This document shows, piece after piece, positions 28,358 to 39,837 of a DNA stretch of 64,000 nucleotides. Within the stretch, counting starts at the first letter, position 1. Each line of letters opens with the position of its first letter. Made by a program: the position numbers and the translations under genes. The notes below the pieces were generated by a model that made no database searches, had not been told where the DNA came from, and saw only the letters and a program-made list of their open reading frames with translations. This DNA is from Pseudomonadota bacterium (GTDB taxonomy: Bacteria > Pseudomonadota > Gammaproteobacteria > Burkholderiales > Rhodocyclaceae). The stretch spans positions 62,001 through 126,000 of the forward strand of contig JAFEDH010000021.1 in the NCBI GenBank assembly GCA_018241695.1. Direction: 5' to 3'.

Positions 28358-29227
28358 ATGTTCACTTCGTCACGCCACCTACCCTTCCTTGTCACCCTGC
28401 TGCTGATCGCGCTGTTCGCCCCCCCGGTCCGTGCCGCCTGCCCGGATGCCGTAACGCTTGATCAGCTCGCGGCGGACTGGCTTGCCCACCGTCCCGCGGC
28501 GGCGCTGCCGGCGGATCTCGATGGAAATGCCGCCCTGTGTGCCCAGGCCGGTCTGCTGGCGCGGCTGATCCCCAGCCAGGGGCCCGCTGTCGGCTACAAG
28601 GTGGGCCTCACCACGCCGGCCATGCAGCAGCGCTTTCATCATCACGGACCGGTGCGCGGGGTGTTGCTGCGATCCATGCTGCTGGCCGATGGCGCGGAAG
28701 TACCGGCCGATTTCGGTGCCCGCCCGGTGTACGAGGCCGACCTGATCGCCGAGGTGGCCGATGCCGGCATCAACACCGCGCGCGATGCCGCCGAAGCGCT
28801 GGCTCACGTGAAATCGATCCGGCCCTTCATCGAACTGCCCGACCTGACCCTCGCCTCCACGGCACCCATGAACGGGCAGGTGCTGACCGCCATCAACGTC
28901 GGTGCGCGACTCGGTGTGATGGGCGCGCCGCTGCCCGCCACGGCGGCCCTGCTGGTACCCCTTGGCAGCATGGAGGTGGTGCTGGAGGATGCGCAAAGCG
29001 GCAGGGAAATCTCCCGTGGCAAGGGTGCGGACAATCTGGGCCACCCACTCAACGCGCTGGTCTGGCTGGCGCGTGATCTCGCCGCCGCCGGCGGGCGACT
29101 CGAAGCCGGCGACCTGGTCAGCCTGGGTTCCTTCACGCCCCTGCAAACCCCCGTGCCGGGCCAGGCGGTGCGGGTGCGCTATCCTGGCCTGCCGGGCACG
29201 CCCTCGGTTTCGGTGCGGTTCCGCTGA
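28358..29227 (+). CDS. Exported hydratase-like protein (2-keto-4-pentenoate hydratase/FAH superfamily)
   Basis: 289 residues of the MhpD/fumarylacetoacetate-hydrolase-like fold: VGYKVGLTTPAMQQRF, GVLLRSMLLADGAEVP, RPVYEADLIAEVAD, IRPFIELPDL and a C-terminal DLVSLGSFTPLQTPVPGQ. Family members are normally cytosolic enzymes of aromatic meta-cleavage. This one begins with a clear signal peptide (LVTLLLIALFAPPVRA, then ACPD), implying a periplasmic place. The usual Glu-x-Glu metal pair reads E126-A-D128, with a further E159. No aromatic catabolism genes are nearby. Fold assignment is good; activity is uncertain. Confidence 0.78.
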   Translation: MFTSSRHLPFLVTLLLIALFAPPVRAACPDAVTLDQLAADWLAHRPAAALPADLDGNAALCAQAGLLARLIPSQGPAVGYKVGLTTPAMQQRFHHHGPVRGVLLRSMLLADGAEVPADFGARPVYEADLIAEVADAGINTARDAAEALAHVKSIRPFIELPDLTLASTAPMNGQVLTAINVGARLGVMGAPLPATAALLVPLGSMEVVLEDAQSGREISRGKGADNLGHPLNALVWLARDLAAAGGRLEAGDLVSLGSFTPLQTPVPGQAVRVRYPGLPGTPSVSVRFR

Positions 29228-29232
29228 AGGGA

Positions 29233-30132
29233 TCAGCGCGCCGCAGCAGCGCGCAGCGGAACACCCTCCAGGCCGGTGATACCTTTGAGCGCGCCCGCCA
29301 CCGCCCGGGCATCCGCCTCGCTGGCAAAACCAGGCAGCACCAGAGTGTAGCGGCGCGCCAACGCATCCCCCCCGATCCGCAACCGGGCCGGATACCCCGC
29401 ATGCTGGACCTTATCGTACGCCGCGAGGGCTTCAGCCTCGGTGCCGAATTCCCCAAATCCGAGTGCCCAAGGTCCGTTGCGGATCAGCGTGGGTACGCCC
29501 GGCACCACATCGGTTTCCTGCGCGCGGCGCTGCAGCTCTTCCGCCGTCACGGGGACCAGCGCCGGATTGCCCGCCACCGGGGCGGAATAGGCTTCCATGG
29601 GACGAGCCATGGCGAACGGCTGGCCCGTGACCGGGGTCATCTCGATGTGGCCTTCGATCAGCACCACGAAATCCCCCGCGGCATCCCGCTTGCCCCATAC
29701 ATCGGTGCCGCGAATGCCGACGGTGGCGGTGCCGACGCGAATGGCCACCTCGCGCGGCCGGGCCTTGCTCACCAGCCCGGTGGTGAAGCGGAAGGCGCCC
29801 GCCGCCACCTCGAACACGCCGCGAAACAGGGAAGGCGTGGCCTCGATACGGGGGAAGTCCATGTGCGCGGAAGCTCCCAGCCGGACCAGACTACCTTCCG
29901 CCAGCGCCAGATACACCCGCCCGCCCGGACCGGTGCGGACCGCATCGCCCGCGACGACGGGGTCTCCCGGTGCGAGGGGACGGATACCGCCGCCCCGTTC
30001 CAGCCATGCCGGTGCCTGCACCTGATCGACCATGGCGGGTGGCGCCGCCACTGCCAGGGACATCCAGGCCAGCGCGATCCAGATCGAAAGCCCTGCCAGG
30101 CAGCGGAAAAGGAAGGGGGCGGATGTTTCCAT
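29233..30132 (-). CDS. FecR-domain protein with C-terminal SPOR domain
   Basis: 299-residue exported protein. A signal peptide (WIALAWMSLAVAA) is followed by an N-terminal domain of the FecR type: PVVAGDAVRTGPGGRVYLALAEGSLVRLGASA and VGTATVGIRGTDVWGKRD. The last about 75 residues look like a SPOR domain (PWALGFGEFGTEAEALAAYDKV, RYTLVLPGFASEADARAVAG), which binds denuded peptidoglycan. It could therefore be a periplasmic protein with division-site affinity rather than an iron anti-sigma regulator; no sigma factor gene is adjacent. AGGAG lies nine bases before the ATG. It converges with the hydratase gene, a five-base gap. Confidence 0.85.
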   Translation of the reverse strand: METSAPFLFRCLAGLSIWIALAWMSLAVAAPPAMVDQVQAPAWLERGGGIRPLAPGDPVVAGDAVRTGPGGRVYLALAEGSLVRLGASAHMDFPRIEATPSLFRGVFEVAAGAFRFTTGLVSKARPREVAIRVGTATVGIRGTDVWGKRDAAGDFVVLIEGHIEMTPVTGQPFAMARPMEAYSAPVAGNPALVPVTAEELQRRAQETDVVPGVPTLIRNGPWALGFGEFGTEAEALAAYDKVQHAGYPARLRIGGDALARRYTLVLPGFASEADARAVAGALKGITGLEGVPLRAAAAR

Positions 30133-30177
30133 GCTCGGTCTCCTGTGCTCAGGGCGGAATGGGGGCGGGCGTTATAA

Positions 30178-33610
<3,433 letters not shown>

Positions 33611-33614
<4 letters not shown>

Positions 33615-34117
33615 AAGCCATTGCCGCCCTGCTGTCCTTGCTGCTGCTCGCCGCCTGTGGATTCCATCTGCGCGGTTCCAGCGACCTGCCTTTCGACACG
33701 CTCTACATCGGCCTGCCGGAAAGCTCCGATCTGCGCGCGCAGATCGCACGCACCATCGAAGCCTCGAGCAAGACCCGTATCGTCAGGACACCCCAGGAGT
33801 CCCAGGCCATCCTCACCGTGACCAGCAACACGCTGGTGAAGAACATCCTGTCCCTCAACAGCGCCGGTCGTGTGCGCGAATATGAACTGGTGCAGACCTT
33901 CAGCTTTCACGTGGATAACGGCAAGGGAGGAACCTTCCTGCCCCAGAGCGACATCGTCATACGACGCGACATGAGTTACAGCGACGACCAGATCCTCTCC
34001 AAGGAAGCCGAGGAAGTGCTCCTGCGTCGCGACATGCAAAACGATCTGGTGCAGCAGCTGCTGCGCCGCCTGGCGACCATCCATCCCACCGCGCCGGCAA
34101 CGACGGCCGCGCACTGA
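33611..34117 (+). CDS. lptE: LPS-assembly lipoprotein LptE
   Basis: Outer-membrane lipoprotein that plugs LptD and helps insert lipopolysaccharide. The 168 residues start with a lipoprotein signal ending in lipobox LLAACGFHLRG, followed by the family pattern LPFDTLYIGLPESSDLRAQI. It starts in an ATGA overlap with the preceding gene and is followed by holA after 22 bases; leuS-lptE-holA is a conserved proteobacterial order. Confidence 0.92.
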
Positions 34118-34139
34118 CCGGACGTGGAATCGGGCAGCC

Positions 34140-35159
34140 ATGCAACTGCGCCCCGAACAGCTCGATAGCCATTTGCAAAAACCCCTGGCGCCGCTCTACG
34201 TGGTACATGGGGACGACCTGCTGGCCATCGAGGCAGCCGATGCGATCCGGGCCACCGCCCGCAAACAGGGCTTCGCCGAACGGGAAGTGCTGACCGCTGG
34301 CCCAAGCTTCCGCTGGGACGATCTTTTCATGTCTGCGGGCAACATGTCGCTGTTCGGCGAATCCAAGCTGATCGATCTGCGCATCCCCAACGGCAAACCC
34401 GGCCGGGATGGCGGCGAGGCCCTGCAGCGCTATTGCGAGACCCTGGGGCCGGGGATCGTCACGCTGATCACCCTGCCTCCTCTGGACTGGCAAGCAAAAA
34501 AAACAGCCTGGTTCGTCCGCCTTGACAGGGCCGGCGTGATGCTTGAATGCCTTGCTCCACCCCTGCCCCGCCTGCCAGACTGGATTGCCGCACGGCTGGC
34601 ACGGCAGCAGCAGCAGACGGAGCCTGCGGCGCTGGAGTTCATCGCCGCCCATGTCGAAGGCAATTTGCTGGCCGCGCATCAGGAAATCCAGAAACTGGGC
34701 CTGATCTACCCCGAGGGCATCCTCAGCCTGAAACAGGTGGAGGATGCGGTGATGGATGTCGCCCGCTTCGATGTCGACAAGCTGCGCGCCGCCTTGCTGG
34801 AAGGCGATACTTCCCGCTGTGTCCGCCTGCTGGAAGGGTTGCGCACCGAAGATGTCGCCCCACCCCTGATCCTGTGGGCACTGAGCACGGAGATTCGTAC
34901 CCTGATCCAGGTACGCAGCGCGCTGGATCAGGGTATGTCGACCGATACGGCACTCCGGGAAGCCCGCGTCTTCGGCCCGCGTCAGGCCGCGGTGAAAACG
35001 GCCGCACAGCGTATCGACCCTGCCGCTGCCCGCACCGCCCTGTTGCACGCAGCGCGAATAGACCGCATGATCAAGGGTCTGGGCAAGGGTGATGTGTGGG
35101 ATGAACTGCTGCAATGGGTCCTGAGAATCACCCGGCCCCGGCGGCGGCGCACCGCCTGA
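34140..35159 (+). CDS. holA: DNA polymerase III delta subunit
   Basis: Clamp-loader subunit that opens the beta sliding clamp. The 339 residues open with LYVVHGDDLLAIEAADAIRATA, carry the AAA-like fold with LLAAHQEIQKLGLIYPEG, and end in a basic helix (RPRRRRTA). Length and order fit the HolA family. It lies between lptE and proA. No strong ribosome binding site is visible before the ATG, so translation may be low or coupled. Confidence 0.92.
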   Translation: MQLRPEQLDSHLQKPLAPLYVVHGDDLLAIEAADAIRATARKQGFAEREVLTAGPSFRWDDLFMSAGNMSLFGESKLIDLRIPNGKPGRDGGEALQRYCETLGPGIVTLITLPPLDWQAKKTAWFVRLDRAGVMLECLAPPLPRLPDWIAARLARQQQQTEPAALEFIAAHVEGNLLAAHQEIQKLGLIYPEGILSLKQVEDAVMDVARFDVDKLRAALLEGDTSRCVRLLEGLRTEDVAPPLILWALSTEIRTLIQVRSALDQGMSTDTALREARVFGPRQAAVKTAAQRIDPAAARTALLHAARIDRMIKGLGKGDVWDELLQWVLRITRPRRRRTA

Positions 35160-35201
35160 TCGCCCCCGTAGCTTTTGCAGGAATGAAATCTGGATAACAC
35201 G

Positions 35202-36458
35202 ATGGACATCACCGCTTACATGACCCAGGTGGGTCAGGCCGCCCGCGCCGCCGCCACCGAGACCGCCCGCGCCTCCACCGCCGCCAAGAATACGGCGCTG
35301 CTGGCCATGGCACAGGCCATCCGCACCCGTGCGCCGGAACTTCTCGCCGCCAATGCCGATGACCTGGCCGCAGCCCGTGCCGCCGGGCTGGATGCCGCCA
35401 TGCTCGATCGCCTCACCCTCACCGCCAAAAGCGTGGAAGCCATGGCCCAGGGGCTGGAACAGGTGGCCACCCTGCCCGACCCCGTGGGCGAGATCAGCGA
35501 CATGAAACGCCGCCCGAGCGGCATCCAGGTGGGCAAGATGCGCGTGCCCCTGGGCGTGGTGGGCATCATCTACGAGGCCCGCCCCAACGTCACCGCCGAC
35601 GCCGCCGCCCTCTGTCTCAAATCCGGCAATGCTGCCGTGCTGCGCGGCGGCAAGGAGGCGCTGCGTGCCAACCAGGCCATCGCCGCCTGCGTGCGCGAAG
35701 GCCTCAGGGCTGCCGGTCTGCCCGAAACCGCCGTGCAGGTCATCACCACCACCGACCGCGAGGTGGTGGGGCGGATGATCGCGCTGCCCGAATATATCGA
35801 CGTGATCGTGCCGCGCGGCGGCAAGAGCCTGATCGAGCGTATCTCGCAAGGCGCGAAAGTGCCCGTGATCAAGCATCTGGACGGCAATTGCCATGTGTAT
35901 GTGGACGATGCCGCCGACCCCGCCAAGGCGCTCAGGATCGTGGAGAACGCCAAGACCCAGCGCCTGGGCACCTGCAACACCGCCGAATCCCTGCTGGTGG
36001 CCCGCAACGTTGCCGCAACCCAGCTGCCCGCCATCGCGCGGATGCTGACGGATCACGGCATCGAACTGCGCGGCTGCGAGGAAACCTGCCGCCTGCTGCC
36101 GCAGGCCGTGCCGGCCACGGAAGACGATTACTACACCGAATATCTCGCCGCCATCATTTCGGTCAAGGTGGTGGCCGGGCTGGACGAAGCCATCGCCCAC
36201 ATCAACAAATATTCTTCCAGCCACACCGATACCATCGTCACCGAGAATTACACTCATGCCATGCGCTTTTTGCGCGAAGTGGATTCCAGTTCGGTGATGG
36301 TGAATGCCTCGACCCGCTTTGCCGATGGCTTCGAGTACGGCCTGGGCGCGGAGATCGGCATTTCCACCGACAAGTTCCACGCCCGTGGCCCGGTGGGCCT
36401 CGAAGGCCTCACCAGCCAGAAGTGGATCGTGCTGGGGGATGGTGAAATCCGCAGTTAA
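35202..36458 (+). CDS. proA: Gamma-glutamyl phosphate reductase
   Basis: Second step of proline synthesis: reduces glutamyl-5-phosphate to the semialdehyde with NADPH. The 418 residues include [20 protein letters not shown], the catalytic cysteine in [12 protein letters not shown] and [18 protein letters not shown]. It follows holA after 42 bases and precedes ogt. proB is not in this window. Confidence 0.97.
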   Translation: MDITAYMTQVGQAARAAATETARASTAAKNTALLAMAQAIRTRAPELLAANADDLAAARAAGLDAAMLDRLTLTAKSVEAMAQGLEQVATLPDPVGEISDMKRRPSGIQVGKMRVPLGVVGIIYEARPNVTADAAALCLKSGNAAVLRGGKEALRANQAIAACVREGLRAAGLPETAVQVITTTDREVVGRMIALPEYIDVIVPRGGKSLIERISQGAKVPVIKHLDGNCHVYVDDAADPAKALRIVENAKTQRLGTCNTAESLLVARNVAATQLPAIARMLTDHGIELRGCEETCRLLPQAVPATEDDYYTEYLAAIISVKVVAGLDEAIAHINKYSSSHTDTIVTENYTHAMRFLREVDSSSVMVNASTRFADGFEYGLGAEIGISTDKFHARGPVGLEGLTSQKWIVLGDGEIRS

Positions 36459-36470
36459 GGAGCACAAGCG

Positions 36471-36935
36471 ATGGATGGATATCAGGCAATCGTCAGCGCG
36501 CCGGGATTCAGCCTCGGTATCCGCTGCAACGACGACGAAATCACCGCGATCGATTTTCTGGAGCCCCGCGATGAAATCCCCCCCCGATCGCCCCTGGCGA
36601 AAGAGGCGGTGCGGCAACTGCGCTCCTATCTCAAGAACCCGCAACATGAATTCACCCTGCCGCTGGCGCCGGCAGGAACGGTGCACCAGCGTCGCGTCTG
36701 GCAGCAGATTTCGGCCATTCCTGCGGGCAGGACACGCAGCTACGGCGATCTTGCGACCCGGATCAAGAGTGCGCCACGTGCGGTGGGCGGTGCCTGCGGC
36801 GCCAACCCCTACCCGGTGGTGATTCCCTGCCACCGCGTGGTCGCGGCCAATGGCGGGCTGGGAGGCTTTGCCAACGAGCGTGGCGGTTTCCTGCTCGACA
36901 TCAAGCGCTGGCTCCTGGCGCATGAATCCCGCTGA
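36471..36935 (+). CDS. ogt: Methylated-DNA--protein-cysteine methyltransferase
   Basis: Suicide repair protein transferring alkyl groups from O6-methylguanine to its own cysteine, here the C in PCHRVV. The 154 residues show FQAIPAGRTxSYG-like sequence (QQISAIPAGRTRSYGDLA), the recognition-helix stretch RAVGGACGANPYPV, and the end LGGFANERGGFLLDIKR. There is no regulatory Ada domain, so it is the stand-alone Ogt type. AAGGAG lies nine bases before the ATG, and the end overlaps xerD by 14 bases. Confidence 0.93.
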   Translation: MDGYQAIVSAPGFSLGIRCNDDEITAIDFLEPRDEIPPRSPLAKEAVRQLRSYLKNPQHEFTLPLAPAGTVHQRRVWQQISAIPAGRTRSYGDLATRIKSAPRAVGGACGANPYPVVIPCHRVVAANGGLGGFANERGGFLLDIKRWLLAHESR

Positions 36936-37827
36936 TACGGCGCTCCTCGACGAATTCATCGATACGCTCTGGCTGCAGGATGGCCTGGCGAAAAACACGC
37001 TGGCCAGCTACCGCAGCGATCTGGCCCTTTTCGCCGCATGGCTCTCGCCCCGCCTGATCACCCTCCCGAAGGTCGGTCCGGCCGAGGTGAATGCCTATCT
37101 CGCCCATCTGCACGCCCAGCCGGCACCGCCGAAGGCCAGCAGCCAGCGCCGCCTGTGTACCACCCTGAAACGCTTCTACCGCTGGCTGATCGACCAGGGA
37201 CGCATCCACGCCGATCCCCTGCTCAACATACAGGCGCCGATGGCGGGCACGCGCTTTCCCAAGACCCTGTCGGAAAACATGGTGGAGCATCTGCTCGCCG
37301 CGCCGGAGACAAATACGCCTCTGGGTCTGCGCGACCGGGCGCTGCTGGAACTGCTCTACGCCACGGGCATGCGGGTGTCGGAGCTGGTGGAACTGAAGAT
37401 ATTCGCGCTCGACCTGCGCGCCGGCGTGGCGCGAGCGCTGGGCAAGGGCAACAAGGAACGCCTCGTCCCCATGGGGGAAGTCGCCATCGGCTGGATGCAG
37501 CGCTACCTTGACGAGGCCCGCCCCGCGCTGCTCAAGGCCCGCCCTTGCGACGAGGTATTCGTCACCCGGCGCGGCACCGGCATGACGCGGCAGATGGCCT
37601 GGACCCTGATCAAAAAACACGCCCTGCGCGCCGGCATCCACCCGGACCGCATCTCCCCCCATGTACTGCGCCACGCGTTCGCCACCCATCTGCTCAACCA
37701 TGGCGCCGATCTGCGGGTCGTGCAGCTGCTGCTGGGCCATGCCGATATTTCCACCACCCAGGTCTATACCCACGTAGCGCGCGAACGTCTCAAACAGCTG
37801 CACCAGCGCCACCATCCGCGCGGCTGA
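36922..37827 (+). CDS. xerD: Tyrosine recombinase XerD
   Basis: Site-specific recombinase that resolves chromosome dimers at dif with XerC. The 301 residues have an N-terminal SAM-like domain (LAKNTLASYRSDLALFAAWL) and catalytic residues in ATGMRVSELVEL, GKGNKERLVPMG, SPHVLRHAFATHLL and LLGHADISTTQVYTHV. The ATG at 36922 lies inside ogt; starts further upstream would read ogt out of frame. The ogt-xerD order is common in betaproteobacteria, so this is the housekeeping recombinase and not a phage integrase. A terminating role for the gap before the tRNAs is not seen. Confidence 0.93.
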   Translation: MNPADTALLDEFIDTLWLQDGLAKNTLASYRSDLALFAAWLSPRLITLPKVGPAEVNAYLAHLHAQPAPPKASSQRRLCTTLKRFYRWLIDQGRIHADPLLNIQAPMAGTRFPKTLSENMVEHLLAAPETNTPLGLRDRALLELLYATGMRVSELVELKIFALDLRAGVARALGKGNKERLVPMGEVAIGWMQRYLDEARPALLKARPCDEVFVTRRGTGMTRQMAWTLIKKHALRAGIHPDRISPHVLRHAFATHLLNHGADLRVVQLLLGHADISTTQVYTHVARERLKQLHQRHHPRG

Positions 37828-37869
37828 AAATGCCCGCGCGCAACCCGCCAGATCACCCGGCAAGGCCGT

Positions 37870-37898
37870 TTGACAGCCCGGGAGGTGCTCCCTATAAT
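37870..37898 (+). promoter_or_regulatory. Consensus sigma-70 promoter for the tRNA-Lys genes
   Basis: A perfect TTGACA (37870-37875) and a perfect TATAAT (37893-37898) are separated by exactly 17 bases, and the first tRNA-Lys begins 21 bases after the minus-10. A GC-rich stretch (GCGC) follows the minus-10. This is the strongest promoter visible in the window, as expected for stable RNA. Confidence 0.92.
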
Positions 37899-37918
37899 CC
37901 GCGCTCTTTTTGCGCCGC

Positions 37919-37994
37919 GGGTCGGTAGCTCAGTCGGTAGAGCAGCGGACTTTTAATCCGTTGGTCGCGAGTTCGAGTCTCGCCCGACCCACCA
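37919..37994 (+). tRNA. tRNA-Lys (anticodon TTT)
   Basis: A 76-base cloverleaf: acceptor stem GGGTCGG pairs with CCGACCC. The D arm TAGCTCAGTCGGTAGAGCA is present. The anticodon arm GCGGA-CTTTTAA-TCCGT has anticodon TTT at 37952-37954, and the T arm contains GTTCGAGTC. The discriminator base A and an encoded CCA end complete it. It reads AAA and AAG lysine codons. Confidence 0.98.
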
Positions 37995-38087
37995 GAAAAA
38001 GTCCTGCAGTCAGAATGTGAGATACTGTCCGGCGGCACGAAGCAGCGCACGTAGCAAGGTGTTCCGGTCATGCCGGATCGCTTCATC

Positions 38088-38163
38088 GGGTTGTTAGCTC
38101 AGTTGGTAGAGCAGCGGACTCTTAATCCGTAGGTCGAAGGTTCGAATCCCTCACAACCCACCA
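38088..38163 (+). tRNA. tRNA-Lys (anticodon CTT)
   Basis: A second 76-base lysine tRNA 94 bases downstream: acceptor stem GGGTTGT with ACAACCC, anticodon loop CTCTTAA with CTT at 38121-38123, T arm GTTCGAATC, and encoded CCA. It decodes AAG, the preferred lysine codon in a high-GC genome. It is probably cotranscribed with the TTT isoacceptor from the promoter at 37870; no separate promoter is obvious between them. Confidence 0.97.
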
Positions 38164-38293
38164 GATTTCCCAATGGCCTGAAAACAGAATCGGGCCGGAT
38201 TCAAGCCACCTGCGGGCGGCGTCCCGCGCACATTTGCCCGTACCTGCTTCTGCAGGCATCTCGTAATCAAACGTGATCGAACGGCGGCACCGG

Positions 38294-39010
38294 ATGGATT
38301 TCGACTGGACAACGATTTCGGACGACCCTAACGACCCGCGGGCGAAAGCCGCCATGCGTCGCCTGCTGCCCGAATTGCGGCGGGTGCATACCGACGGCGA
38401 TGTGACCGATTATGTGGTGCGGGAGGTACGCGGCAGGCGGGTGCTCGATATCGGCGTGGTATCGCACGCGGCCCATTACTTCGAGTCTCCCGGCTGGCGC
38501 CATGGCCGCATCCACCGTGCGGCGGATTATTGCGTCGGCATCGACATCATCGCTCCCCTGGTGGATGAGCTCAATGGACGCGGATTCAATGTGCGATGCA
38601 TCGATGCCACCTCGGATGCCGATCTGGGCGAACGCTTCGACGTTGTCTTCATCGGTGATGTGATCGAGCATGTCGCCAATCCCGGCGCGTTACTGGGTTT
38701 TGCCGCGCGCCACCTGCAACCGGACGGACGCCTGCTGGTTGCCACCCCCAATCCCTACAGCCGGGCGTTCTATCGCAGCTTCAGGCGGGAAGGCATCATT
38801 GTCGTCAACCTCGATCACGTCGCCTGGTTCACGCCCACCATGGCCTATGAGCTTGCCCGCCGTTCAGGTCTGAAAATGATCGCCTACCATCTCAACAAAC
38901 CCCTGTCCGGCTGGCGGCTGGCGTGGAAAAGGCTGCTCTGGCGCATGAACTGGTCGCCGGTCGAATTCTCTTTCTCGGATCATCTGTTCGAATTCGCCCT
39001 GCCCGGCTGA
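38294..39010 (+). CDS. Class I SAM-dependent methyltransferase
   Basis: 238-residue protein with a Rossmann methyltransferase fold: motif I RRVLDIGVVSHAAHY, acidic end of strand 2 in VGIDI, DVVFIGDVIEHV (motif IV area), LQPDGRLLVATPNP. The glycine-rich loop is atypical (GVVSHA rather than GxGxG), so binding may be altered. The C-terminus resembles methyltransferases near glycan or lipid pathways. A start at 38294 (ATG) is preferred over GTG 38273. It lies behind the tRNA pair. Substrate unknown. Confidence 0.78.
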   Translation: MDFDWTTISDDPNDPRAKAAMRRLLPELRRVHTDGDVTDYVVREVRGRRVLDIGVVSHAAHYFESPGWRHGRIHRAADYCVGIDIIAPLVDELNGRGFNVRCIDATSDADLGERFDVVFIGDVIEHVANPGALLGFAARHLQPDGRLLVATPNPYSRAFYRSFRREGIIVVNLDHVAWFTPTMAYELARRSGLKMIAYHLNKPLSGWRLAWKRLLWRMNWSPVEFSFSDHLFEFALPG

Positions 39011-39087
39011 CCCGTCGCGACGTGGTTGAAACTTATTCCGCTCCCGGCTAGTCTTAGCACCGTTACCCAACCTGATCAGGCACCACT

Positions 39088-39777
39088 ATGGACTACAACC
39101 AGACCGTTTCCTCGCTTCCCTCCGCCACGGCAGACCCGCAGCACCGGGTGCTGCGCAACACCTATGCCCTGCTGGCCCTGTCCATGATTCCGACGGTGAT
39201 CGGCGCCCTGCTGGGCACCACGCTGGGAGTCTCCCTCATGGTGGGCAGCCCGGTGATGAGCATGCTGATCTTTTTTGGCGTGACCTTCGGCCTCATGTAC
39301 GGCATCCAGCGTACCAAGGACAGCGGCATGGGCGTTGTCCTGCTGCTTGCCTTCACCTTCTTCATGGGCCTGATGCTCGGCCCCCTGCTGCACTACGCCC
39401 TGGGCTTTTCGAATGGCGGCAGCCTGATCGCCGTGGCGGCCGGAGGTACCGGCGTCATGTTCGTCACCCTCGCCAGCATCGCCACCACCAGCAAGCGCGA
39501 TTTCAGCAAGCTTGGCGGTTTTCTCTTCGCCGGCCTGATCCTGCTGGTGGTCGCCGGCATCGCCAACATGTTCCTGCACCTGCCTGCTCTTTCGCTGGCG
39601 CTTTCGGTGGGTGCGATATTCATTTTCTCGGCGATGATCCTGTTCGACATCCAGCGCATCGTCCAGGGCGGCGAGACCAACTACATTACCGCCACGCTGT
39701 CGGTGTACCTGGATGTGTACAACATCTTCGTCAACCTGCTGCAACTGCTGCTGGCTTTCAGCGGCGACCGGGACTGA
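39088..39777 (+). CDS. Bax inhibitor-1/YccA family membrane protein
   Basis: Inner-membrane protein of 229 residues with about seven hydrophobic helices, from YALLALSMIPTVIGALLGT to VYLDVYNIFVNLLQLLLAF. The family end motif (ILFDIQRIVQGGETNYITATLSVYLD) is intact. In E. coli YccA interacts with the FtsH protease; the YbhL-like subgroup is also possible. The ATG at 39088 has AGG at moderate spacing. Likely monocistronic, with a possible terminator just after it. Confidence 0.9.
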   Translation: MDYNQTVSSLPSATADPQHRVLRNTYALLALSMIPTVIGALLGTTLGVSLMVGSPVMSMLIFFGVTFGLMYGIQRTKDSGMGVVLLLAFTFFMGLMLGPLLHYALGFSNGGSLIAVAAGGTGVMFVTLASIATTSKRDFSKLGGFLFAGLILLVVAGIANMFLHLPALSLALSVGAIFIFSAMILFDIQRIVQGGETNYITATLSVYLDVYNIFVNLLQLLLAFSGDRD

Positions 39778-39800
39778 TCGCTGCCACGGCATTCTGTCCG

Positions 39801-39821
39801 GCGGCCCTGCGGGGCCGCTTT
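39801..39821 (+). terminator. Possible terminator after the YccA-family gene
   Basis: GCGGCCC and GGGCCGC form a 7-bp GC stem around TGCG, followed by only three T bases. It lies 24 bases after the stop and just upstream of purT. The short T tract makes it weak; it may also be a simple hairpin. Confidence 0.35.
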
Positions 39822-39837
39822 GCATTTGAGGCACTCC

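Noticed and set aside
33957..36998. Open frame of 1013 codons opposite holA, proA and ogt
   Set aside because: It runs against three well-supported genes, has no recognisable domains, and its composition (long runs of His, Gln, Gly) is typical of an antisense frame in GC-rich DNA.
36922..38163. xerD next to tRNA-Lys as a possible integrated element
   Set aside because: The recombinase is the housekeeping XerD in the ogt-xerD context, and no direct repeat of the tRNA 3' end or phage genes is visible.
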